Shown here: positions 45,801 through 57,800 of the stretch, in pieces
How positions within the stretch are numbered: position 1 is the first letter of the stretch
Layout of the letters: every line of letters begins with the position of its first letter
DNA from: Bretschneidera sinensis
Taxonomy: Eukaryota; Streptophyta; Magnoliopsida; Brassicales; Akaniaceae
Direction: 5' to 3'
Length of the DNA stretch: 64,000 nt
Assembly: GCA_023935145.1 (NCBI GenBank)
Contig: CM043700.1
Coordinates: 24,522,001 to 24,586,000, forward strand
The notes under the pieces: model-generated
What the model was told of the DNA's origin: nothing
What the model saw: only the letters and a program-made list of their open reading frames with translations
Databases searched by the model: none
Made by a program: the position numbers and the translations under genes

Positions 45801-48800
45801 GGAAAAGTCGGGCCTGTTCCTCTCGACTTCCTTCATCGATTGACCACCATCCCATTAATCTGCTTTTATGGACAGTCAAATGTAGTAAGAGTTACTCAGC
45901 AGCCCTCAAACATTGTCCACTGCTCGCATTAATTCGTAAATGTACAACCTTGCCTATCAAGATATTTGCCTTTATTATGTAAAAAAAAAGTAATTACCTG
46001 GAACCATGGTGCAAGAACCCCAAGCAATCATGAACTCTTGAAGAAAATCTAAAATATATTCCTCTACCAGCTTCACTCCGTAACAAAAGTATAATTTTCT
46101 CCATCAATTTAGATGCAGCAAATAGAACACCAGCACCTTGCAATAGGAAAAGAGGAGAGAACAGAACTGGAACTGGTATATGTCTGGCACCAGGAGGCGT
46201 TCCCTGAAATTTGAGGCCATTACAATTTGTTGATAACATATCCAATGTTAGCAGCTACAACCAGATATCACTAACATGTGTACCTCTAGATGCATACAAA
46301 GGAGAACTTGAAATCCAATCACTGGAATTTTCATTATATGACCACCAATGTCTTGCAGGCCACATATTCTGTCCTGATGGTGATCCTCCTCTGGAGAAAC
46401 TACTAGGCCACTGTTCCAGTCAAGATATCTAATAGTTGTAGAAGATGAACTAGCTTCTCTTGTGCGTGGATTTCTATGAATTACTGGATTAGACCACTTT
46501 GTACAAACAAGAAAAGCAAAGCACTCTGCGATACTGCAGAGAAAATGATCACATTCATCAACGTTTTGATCATTTGGCAACACCACCCAAAAGGAAAAAA
46601 AACAACAACAACAACACTAGAACACAAGAAACACATGAACTGTACCCAAAATTTATGAATAAGTCCCACCAGCCAAGAGCACCTACGTCACCTGCTATAT
46701 TATATCAAAGAGAAACAACAACCAGCAGTCATGAAGATAGGAGTTGTAACACGATAAAGATTAGCATAGAATGAGTGCAAACATACATAGTATCAATCAA
46801 ATTACACAAATACATTTTGGCAATTATTTTCTCAGGGTTTTTTCTACTGCATTTCACTGCGTTACTAGGTGAAGGAGAACATATACAGGAGAAAAATATG
46901 GAAACATTAAGTCAAGCGTGCACCTAACAAGCCTACACTCACCTAAGCCAACAAAATGAGATCAGGATTAGTAATAATAATCTTTCTAAGCCATTCTGCT
47001 TTAGTTAGAGCAATAACTTCTGCTAAGTGTTGGGCAGTGGCATTCATTTCTGCCCACATCTGATTGGGCCTTTCTCTTTTTAATTTGGTACCTTCTATTT
47101 GCATTAGCTCACTCATCTTACTGATGCATTCCTCACATAATTGCCACAGAATATCATTACTGAATAACAAGAGGCCAAAAACTCCACAAATTTCAAATTT
47201 GAACATACAATACTAATCGTCCATCATCTTGTACTGTAGAAAATATAATGAAGGTTTGATAGAAGAGAGATCTAGCATGAGGGAATTTTTAGAATTCCTT
47301 GACGATTTTGGCCTTGTGGATCTTCTACTTTCGGGGGGGATATTTACTTGGTCTAATTTTAGAGAGTGACCTTCTCTTTGTTTCCTGTCTCCAGGAATTG
47401 GGAAGACCTTTTTCCTAATGTAATTCAAAAGCTCTTGCCTAGACCAATTTCGGATCATCATCCGATTGTTCTTGAGGATAAAGAAGTCTTTCGGGGGCCA
47501 ATACTCCTTCGGTACGAGAATATGTGGCTCAAAGTGGAGGGTTTTCACGATCTTATTAAAGGTTGGTGGAGGGTTTTGCTAGTTATGTGATGGCTCGCAA
47601 GCTTACGATTTGAGTTGAAAAGGTGGAATAAAGAGACTCAGGATGTTGGCGCTCAGAAATGTTCCTTGATGGCGGATATTATAGTTTTGGATGAGAAGGA
47701 GGTGTGTAGTGGTCTCTCTAGTGGGGAGTTGTCTAGAAGATTATCCTTAAAGAAGGATATTTCCAAGGTTATTTCAATGGAGGAAGTCTCTTGGCGTCAA
47801 AAGTCAAGGGCTCTTTGGCTAAGAGAGGGTGATAGATACACAAAATTCTTTCGCAAGATGGCAAATGCACATAGGAGACAACTTTATGAGTAATATTGAA
47901 GATGATGGTGATAGATTCGACAGAAAGGAGGAGATGAAAGAAGCGATTTGTGGGTTCTACAAGAAGCTTTTTAACGAGCATTGTGAGTGGAGACCTAATC
48001 TTAACCGGTTGATTTTTGATAACATCGATATGGATTCAGCTAGATGGATTCAGAGACCTTTCAAGGGAGGAGATTCTTTTTCCTCCCAAAAGTTGTAATG
48101 ACGATAAAGCGCGGGGCCTCGATGGTTTCACTATGGCTTTCTACCAAGAGAATTGGGCGGTGCTAAGAGAGGATATTCTTAAAACTTTTGAGGAATTCCA
48201 TTACTCGGACAAGTTCATCAATAGCCTCCACTTTTGTGGTCCTCATTCCTAAGAAAGTTGGTGCTACTTGTATTAAAAACTTTCGGCCTATTAGTCTTCT
48301 GCGAGGGGTTTACAAACTCATCTCTAAATTCCATACTCTTCGCTTGAAAAGAGTTATTGGGCAAGCGGTGGGTTCATATCAAAATGCTTTTATTAAAAGC
48401 TGACAAATTATGGATGCCATTTTGATCGCCAATGAGGTGGTGGACACTCATTTGAAGTCGAATAGGCAAGGAGTGATTTGTAAGTTGGATATGGAAAACG
48501 CCTTCGACCATGTGTGTTGGGAGTTTGTCTTGTATTTGCTTGAAAAGATGGGTTTTGGAGCCGCTTCGTGTAAATGGATTAGAAAATGCATCTCATCCGC
48601 TTCCTTTTCTGTTTTGGTTAATGGTTCTCCCTCCAATTTTTCCATGCTTCTAGAGGGTTTCGTCAAGGGGACCATCTCTCTCCCTTTCTCTTACTCTTGT
48701 TATGGAGGCTTTTAGCAAAATATTGTCTAGAGCGGTGGATGGTGGGCTTTTAAGGGGTTTCAAAGTGGGTAGAGATTGGGATGAAGTCGAGGTATCTCAC

Positions 48801-51800
48801 CTCCTCTTTGTCGATGAAACCATTATCTTTTGTGGGGCAGAAAAATATCAAATTCTCAATCTTTGTTGTGTTCTTTGCTTTGAAGCGATATACAGGCTTA
48901 AGAAAAATTTAAGCAAAAACTCTTTGATTCCTCTTGGGGAGGCTAATGATGGAAATTATTTAACAAGCTTGTTGGGGTGTTATGTTGAAGCTCTTCCTAT
49001 TACCTAACTAGGTCTTCCTTTGGGGCCAGATTCAAAGAGAAAAGTATGTGGGATCCCATTGTTGAGCAGTTTGAAAAGAAGTTGGTCGGTTGGAGGAAAC
49101 ATTATCTCTCTAAGGGGGGAGATTGAATCTTATTAAAAGTACTCTCTCGAGACTTCCTATTTATTCCATGTACCTTTTCCCAATCCCTTGTGCGGTTGCT
49201 AAGAGGTTGGAAGGCATTCAAAGGAGATTTCTTTGGGAAGTGGTTTGGGGTTTAAATCTATTGCTTCTTTTAATAGAGCTTTACTTGACAAGTGGTTGTG
49301 GAGATTTACAAATGATAACCTCTTGCGGCGGAAAGTTGTTTGTGCAAAGTTTGGCCTTGATCGTAGTGGTCATAGTTATCAAAAGCGCAAGGCGCACTAA
49401 GGCGCTAAGGGTACTTGGAGCCTAGGCGGAAGGCGCAGGCACAGATTTACAAAAAAAATGGGTATAAAAGGCTGTAATTCATATGACATAAACTATATTA
49501 AGCAATATCATATATTTTTAATTGTTACCATTGACTTTAGTGCAAACACACAAGAAAATATCAACCACTAAGTACCAAGCATATTATTATTATTAATTTT
49601 TTGATGCGTTATTATTGGTGATGTTTGAGAGAGCTTAAATCCAACTTTAAGTTGGAACTTATTTTTTAAAAATTTGCCAAAAACTTAATCAAATTAAATC
49701 AAATCATCTATTAATTGATGTTTTAATCGTTAATTATTGAAATTTAATTAGATTTGATTTAATTTGACTAAGTTTTTGGCAAATTTTAAAAAATAAGCTC
49801 TAGCTTAAAGTTGGCTTTAAGCTAATCCAAACATCGTCATTATTATTTTTGATAAGTAAACATAGCCATTATTATTAATAATAAAATGATATATTCCCTA
49901 AAAAAATAAAATGGTATATTGGTATTATACATTTGTTTTAAGTTACTAATAATTAATGGCTCTAGGCACTACTGAGCCTGAAAAAAGAAATAAAAATAAT
50001 GAACCAAAGGAGAAAGTGGGGGGGGGGGGCATATAATAAAAACGGGTCGTGAGGGGCAAGTGGGGACAAGCATCGCAATAACAAGTTAACAACCCACCAA
50101 AACTGAACACTTCCTCAACTTTACTAGTACTACTTTACAATCTTATGTGTTTGTTTGTTAAAAAAAACATTGTGTTGTTTAAAACAGAGTATGAAGCTCC
50201 GTTTCTCTAACCAAAAAACAGAGGTGCTTATAAAGTTAGAGACGCAAGAGAGAGGGAGAAATAAAGAGAGAAAGAAAGAGAAATAGAGAGAGATTGGTTA
50301 CCTCTCTCGAGCAAACAAAAGAAAACCCACTGTCAATGGCCGTGCAACTCTGATGGTGGAGAAAACCCTAACTGATGAGAGAGAAGAAGAAATAAAGGAA
50401 TGTGCTTTACACAGAAACCCAATCGACACTTGTACAGGTAATCTGTTTCCAAAAATATTGAAGAAAACATGAATTTATAGGTTTTTTCTTTGGGTTTCTG
50501 ACTGGAAAAGAAGTGGGTATGTGCTCTTTGAGGACAGAGAGGGCCGAAAAGGTTTATTGAGCCATTTTAAACAAAAAATTTAAGGGTTTTTAATTTTTTT
50601 TGTATCAAACAGTCTGAAATTTAAGGGTTTCTTTGCAAGGCACGCTTTTAATGAGCCTCACGCCTCAAAAAAAGATTGTGCCTTAGAGCCTGGGCGTGCG
50701 CCTTATGCAGGTCGCCTCGCCCCGAGTACATTGAGGCGCTGAGCTTAGAACCTCGGTGCGCCTCGCGCTTAGGCGCACCTCAGATGCACTTTTAACAACT
50801 ATGATTGTGATTGGACCACAAAAAAAGGAAGAGGCACTTATAAGGTTGGGGTTTGGAAATGGATTAGAAAAGACTGGATAACTTTCTCCCATTGGTGTTC
50901 TTTGAGGTGGGAAAAGGAGAGTCTATTCATTTTTGACATGATACTTCATGTAAGGACACCCCCTTGAAAGTCCAACTTCCTACCATTCATTTTTGACATG
51001 ATACTTCTTGTAAGGACACCCCTTGAAAGTCCAACTTCCTACCATGTTCTCTATAGCGAGAGATTCAGATGCATTATTTACTGATTGTGCTTCTTTGGTG
51101 AATTGTGAGGTTTTATGGGATATTCCACTTATCCACAACGTTCACAATTGGGAACTTCATAGTATTGGAGGCTTTTGTGAAGAAATTTACAAAGTAAAGA
51201 TTGACTTGCTTAGGGAGGATCATTTGAAATGGAAGCATACTGGGAGTGGAAAGTTTGAGGTCAACTCTTATTATAGGGATCTTTTTCCAATTGAAGGGAG
51301 TTCCCAATTCCCTTGGAAGTCCATATGGAAGACTAATGCACACACGAAACTGGTCTTTTTTGTTTGGGAAGCTTCTTGGGGGAGGATTTTGACCATTGAT
51401 AATCTCCAAAGAAGAGGAAAAGTGCTTGTGAATCGTTGCTACCTTTGCAAAGAAGACTGTGAGTCCATGCATCATTTACTTCCTAGTTGTTCTTGGATTA
51501 GACAACTTTGGATTATGGCTTTTCAGGTTTTGGATCTTTGTTGAGTGAGTAGCAGTTCCGTTAAAGAGGAGATGTGGGCCTAGAAGGGCATTCAAGCTTC
51601 AAAAGAGAGGAAGAAGATTATCGCTTTAATCCCAATATCCATTTGATGTGTAGTTTGGATGGAGAGAAATTTGAAAGCTTTTGATGGGCTTGGATGGTGA
51701 ATTTGTTGATCTTGAAGATTGGTGGCTTAACCCCCTTGTTTTTTTGGATAGAAGGGAATTTTTTTGTAAATGAGATTCATCTTTTTGATTTCATAAAAAC

Positions 51801-54800
51801 ACTATCTCTTATAAAGTTCTTTTGTGCATGGGCGACACGCCCTTGGTGCCCATTTATGTTATTCTTTTTTCTTATAAAAAAAAAAGACTCAAATGAGATA
51901 GCAAACACACCCTCCCAGATAAAGAAAGTTATTTTGTAGTAATAATTTCACGGTGCCTTACTTAAGTTGTTTTAATTAAATAAAGGTTGAAAATCTTATC
52001 TTGTGACCTTGTGGTACAACAGTTCTTAATAGACTTGAGGGTATGTGGTTCAAACCCCCATGTCCCCAATTTCGCAACTAAACAGCAAAATTTCCAAGTA
52101 TTGAAAACCAACCAGTTCTCACTGTGTCAACGGATTTCAATAAAACCAGTCAAGTCAGCTGGGTTTCACTGGTTAGACCGCATAACTGGTCCAATATGAG
52201 ACTCGGGCCGGTTCAGGGTCTGGGTCACTGATCAGACCGGTCAGTCTGGCCCGAGTCTGATAAGTATGATCAAGTGGACAAGTACAAAACAAAAATGAGC
52301 ATGTTGGGCTACTTCAAACAAGGTCCAAGACAAGATTGAGATCAACTTTATATGCATGCTCCAACAGTTGATTTTATCCTGCCTCCTTGGTTTCAAGCTC
52401 TTTCAGAACGAACATCTTAGCGGTTCTTTTTTTTCATAATGGAGAATAGAAGTCCAAAATGTTTCGAGATTTCGCTGTGTTTCTTCAAAAATCAAAGGTC
52501 TTGATCATTCCCCATTTCACAACTCGAGGTCAAAGTTTTCTCTAAAAGGGGAAGAATGAGGACGCATGCATGGAAGATTACATTTAGGGCTTTTAATTTG
52601 TGTTTTATGGGTTGTTTTGATTACAAGAGTGATTGTGTAATTTTGATCCTATCAAGGGTATTAGGGTCTTTGGGGATTTAATTTAGAAATTCGATATTTT
52701 TATTTTCCTTATGTGGGTAGGACTAGGGCTTCTAAGGTGGATATAATTTGATAACCTTATGTTATTGTGAGCTAACTTTTGATAACTAAAAATATAGATT
52801 ATTGAAATTGAAAATTGATTGCTTCCTTGTGATTGGGAATTTGTTCTTTGTTTTTTCTTTTACTTTTTATCTTAAATCACTTACAGTACTACATCAGACA
52901 TCTTGTTGTTGAACTTTGTAACGAAGAGTGTGTAACTAGGCATGGCAATGAGAAATGTTTTGCAAGTTCAAACCTTACTTTGCCCTGACTCAGGGACTCC
53001 CATAGCCCCCCATTCCAATCCCAAGGAGGGGCATATGAAAGTGAGTTTGATGAGAGAGAAATAAGAAAGAGAAGAAATAAAGAACCTTTCCTTTTTTCTT
53101 CAAACACAAACTAAATCTGAGACTAAAGAGAGTGACAGGAGAGAGAAGTTCATGAAAGCAAGCCAGACCTTAGAAGATTAAAACCCAAAAAATGGAGGTG
53201 AGAGGAGAGAAAGCTGAGAGCGGAGAGATGGGTGCTGCAGTGAATAAGTTGGGCAAAAGAGTTGAAGGAGAAATGAAACCTGATTCAAGTATTCAAAGTA
53301 AATACCTAGAGGTATAAAAGTAAATACATAATTAAAATATGGGTTTTTGGTTAATATATCAGGGTGGGTCTAGGTGAATGCATTCAGAAACAGCATCCTC
53401 CCTGAACCCAAGTTGGGTGCATGTTCCTTAGCCGCAAACGTGCACCAATTGGTCTGAATCGGTAAGGACCTAACGGGGCAGGTACAAATTTCCATCCCTA
53501 AACCATCTAATCTTTGATACAGTAAGGCTGATGATCCAGCATCACAGCCACCAAAACAAGATCAGCAGTTCTCTGCACTGCAAATGAGTCTCAATATAAC
53601 TTCCCAAACATGTTCAGTAAGCTTCCAGCTGAATGGTGTTTATTTGCTGTTCAAAAGAAACCAGCCATAACTAGTTTTTCATTACAGAATTCAGCAGAGG
53701 ATGTTGCTTACTTGGAGTTACACCAAATCTCCTAACATTTTCAAAAGGTCACACGTATCACCAGATGAACCAACTGGCCATCAAGTGATTCAGAATCTTG
53801 CAAATTGCTACAGATGATTGGGCCTAGATTACATCGTATTTGATGAAGAACATTATCATTCACCATCCCACATCTCTCAGCCACAACACGGAAAGCTTGA
53901 GAAACCACTAACAGAAAGGGTGGACTACCGCAACAATAGTCTTCCCAATTTTTATCTTAAGCCATTACCCAACTAAAACTAGATCCTTTTCGAAAGGAGA
54001 GAAGTACAAACAGAAGTCAAGAAAGACACTGATGCAGGTTTGGAAGCAGGCCGGAACTGCTCATGCTGAGGCAGTTCAAAGTTTTGCAGATTGGAGATAC
54101 CACAGAAATACACACAAGAGGTCATAAAAACAAGTAAACAACCAGAATAACACCTTAACATCCACCCTTCTACCAGCCATCCAACCAACCACAAGTTCAT
54201 CAAAATGGTGATTATAGAAAAATAAGAAGTTATAAGCCAAGGGATCAGGAACTACAACACAAAATTCAACATAAATTAATAGACTTCACTAATTTGACTG
54301 CAATAAATTGCAATTTCCATTAAAAATTAAGGGAGGGTCAGAGAAATTACCACATAGCTTTAGGAGGGTGAAGACTGTAGCAGCAACAAAGAAGACCATG
54401 GAAATTGCAACCCAAAAGTGCTACAAACAATAAATAGAAAGTTTATTCACTGTTATTTATAAATACTTGGGATAGATTTGCATAAAAAATGACACCAATA
54501 TTTTACGTTGAAATCTTCAAACACTGAATGAGATCAAAATCTATTTATCTAATTCCTAAGAAAATTGGGTAAAAACCTTTTTTTTTTTAAAAAAACATAA
54601 AGGATTATTTCTGTGTGCTCTACCAGTCCCAAAATGACCCTAGATCAAGCAGAGTGGAAGAGAAGAGTTCATACAGCTAACCCCTAACTTGTTTGGAAGA
54701 AAAACTTAGTCGAGTTGAATATAGTTGTACATATAACTCAACTAATCCTTAAATCCAAATCAAATGAGATTGGCTATATGAACCTTTTCCTCCAATTTTC

Positions 54801-57800
54801 CCCGTCTAAGATCAACTGAAAAATTGAGAACATTGTCCACCAGAAGGGTTATCATGTGGAAATCACATTTTCAGTTTTCTTTTTATAGGTAAAAGTTCAC
54901 TATGAGGGCACCAAAGGGGTGCCAACCCATGTACAAAATCATTTACGAGATAAGAATTCTATGAACTCTATGTTATTTACAAAATAACGGCCACTAAACC
55001 AAAATTAAGAGTATGAATCCACTTATCCTTAAATAAAAGCATTGATTCTCTTCCCCATCAAATGCCCTCCTATTCCTCTCATTCCACACTAACCAAAACG
55101 TAGAGAGTTGAATCAAGACAATGTCTTTATTTATTTCTTTATATCCCCAGATTCCTCTCCAAGCCTCTATCTCTTTGTCAACATCATCGACCACAATCCA
55201 AGAGATTCCAGGGATCAAAAGTGCCATATCCCAAATTTGCCTAGTCCATGGGCACCTTGATAAAATATGATTCACAAACTCAGCACTCTCCTTGCAAGGA
55301 TAACACCAATTAACAAGAGCTCGCCTCGCTTTTTTAAGTTGTCAATGGTTAGAATCCTACCGCAAGTAGCCTACCAAGAAAAACAAAATAAAGCAATTTT
55401 TAAAGGAGTGCAAGTCTTCCATATAGCTTTCTAAAGGAATTTTCCTCTCCCAACAACCGGTTCATTATTAACGAGGGCCTTGTCGAAAGTCTTGACATCA
55501 AACACCATTCCCACATTAATCTTCCACACAATACTATCTTTATTCCAATCCACCCTAGAACTATAGATCTTCTCAAGAAAACATCCAAACCTTTGAAATT
55601 CCTGATCTTGAGTGTTCTGAGCAAACGGAAAATCCACACAACCGATGGTAGAACATACACAAGAGCTAATCAAATTTGTCTCCTGCCAAGGATTAAATAT
55701 CTGGAAAAACATCTCTTAAAGGGTTATCCCCACACCAAGTATCATACCAAAGAAATTTATTAGCATCATCCCTATCTCGAAACCAACACAAGGTATGAAA
55801 TCTTCCCATCCTCTATGAATCCATTTACACACTCACCCCATAAGGACCTCTATCTTTCCTTGTCACCCAGGCATTATGTGCCACCCCATATTTAGCGTTA
55901 ACAACCTTCCTCCATAAGTGCTTCTTTTGGACCATGAATCTCCATCACCATTCCCAAGAAGAGCTTTATTGAAGGAAACAAGAGACTTAGGCTTTGATTG
56001 GTAGAGAAGAAAAGTGGGAAGAAGAGGGAGAGGAAAGAAGCGGGAGATAATGAAAAAAAAAGAAGATTGATTTTTTCCATTATGTGTTTAGTAAAGATGA
56101 TGGAAAAGTGAGAGGAAAGAAGAAAATGACAAAAAGAATTAGCTTATTTTAGCTTCCACTCCCCTATCATCCCAAATTGAGAGGATTGTGACTTGTTCAT
56201 GTGAGAAGAAAACACCAATCATCTCACTTTTCTTCTTTACCAAACGATAGAAAAGTGCTCGCCTCTCCTCTCACTTTTCCTCTTTACCAATCATAGGCTT
56301 AAGGCCAAGGCCTCCCTTCTCAAAAGGCTCTTTGATCACTCCCACCTGATCAAGTGGTACTTATAATCTTACCCCATATTCCCCCAAAGGAACCGCTTTT
56401 GTATGTCTTCCAATCTTTTAGCAACCGTACAGGGATATGAAGAATAGACATGTAATAGATTGGAATGCTAGCAAGGGTGCTCTTAATGAGCATCAATCTA
56501 CCTCCTTTCATACGATTGTTATTCTTCCACCCCGGCTCACATTTTCACTACTAAGTCTATAATCATAAGCAAGTTCTCCCTGTAAGCATACCTGAAGTAG
56601 TATCAAGCATCATACTCAAAGCACCCAAGCATTAAAAAGGTACCCATAACCAACTCTTGCACTTCAACAGAGGTAACATCGAGCTCAATCTCAACAAAAA
56701 ATCATAAGCTTAACTTTCTTGACAATGCCAAGCAAGATTGTTAAAATCGGGATCATTTCTATGAGTGGTTGGGGGATATTTCAGGACAAGATTGTCCGAC
56801 CAAATTAAGAACTATATGATTCTACAAAAATGGAAAATGAAATTACAAATAATACAGATAAATACCAAAGGGAAAAAAATCAGATTACGCCCTTTCCCTT
56901 TTATTTCATGTAGTGCCCTTTCCCTTTTATTTCATGTAGCGCCCTTTCCCTTTTGGGACGACCTAAATCAGAGTAACCATTGGAAAACTCAAAGAATCGA
57001 ACTTACTTTTTTCCTAAACTACCCTTATGTCAAACAAATTCAAATTTATTTTTGATTTACCTTAAGAGCATTCTTTTTTTTTATAAATAAAAATTTATAA
57101 AGAAAGCACCTTAAGAGCATTATTGGGAACTCAAAACAATAATGTGTTTAGTTAAGGTGCACATATATTAGGCTGGAGGGAGTACGAATATTCATAATAA
57201 AAAAATTGAAGCACAGGAAGTATTAATATAAAATGCTTGATACTAACTATTTTAGCTATTAACAATTTATAGGGATGTAATTCAAAACAGAGCACAATGG
57301 TTTGATAAGGTTTCAACAAGGTTTTTTTAATAAGGTTTCAACAAGTTAAAGATAGTATTGTTAAGCTTTTTCCTTTCTGCCTATCAATACTAATAGTTCC
57401 AAACACATAAACAGAGAACAAATACAAAGCAGACTAAATAAATAACTGGAGCTAATAAAAAGCAGACTAAACAAAGTATTGGTGGGCAAAATAAAATTAA
57501 AAGAATCAGCATCTCTAGGTGGAGATGGCACTTTTTAGTAAAGAAAAAGTTAATTAAACAATATTTAAGTAGATAGAGAAGAAATATAAAAATTTAGGAG
57601 ACAGAGTATCATGTCATCTGCCAAAATCGTGCTTTCCTATCAGGCAGTTTTTCGAAAGTTAACAAATGTTCTCATTGATATGCTATATGTCTTTGATCAG
57701 ATGACCTTCTCAAAGTCCACTAGAGCTTTCACCAAAGAAAGAGTTCAAGCCAGACTTAATTGTTGTTGAGCCAACATGAAGCAGTTGTCTACTCAATTCA

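Larger units (their letters stand above)
47240..51900 (+). mobile_element. 5'-truncated LINE (L1-type) with nested TIR element
   Basis: The end of the endonuclease domain ([41 protein letters not shown] near 47430) leads to the linker ([36 protein letters not shown]), then reverse transcriptase, then a zf-RVT domain. A T/A-rich end with a short A-run lies near 51877-51890. It is antisense to the RING gene. It is split at about 49371-50803 by a TIR element. Many frameshifts and stops. Confidence 0.85.
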
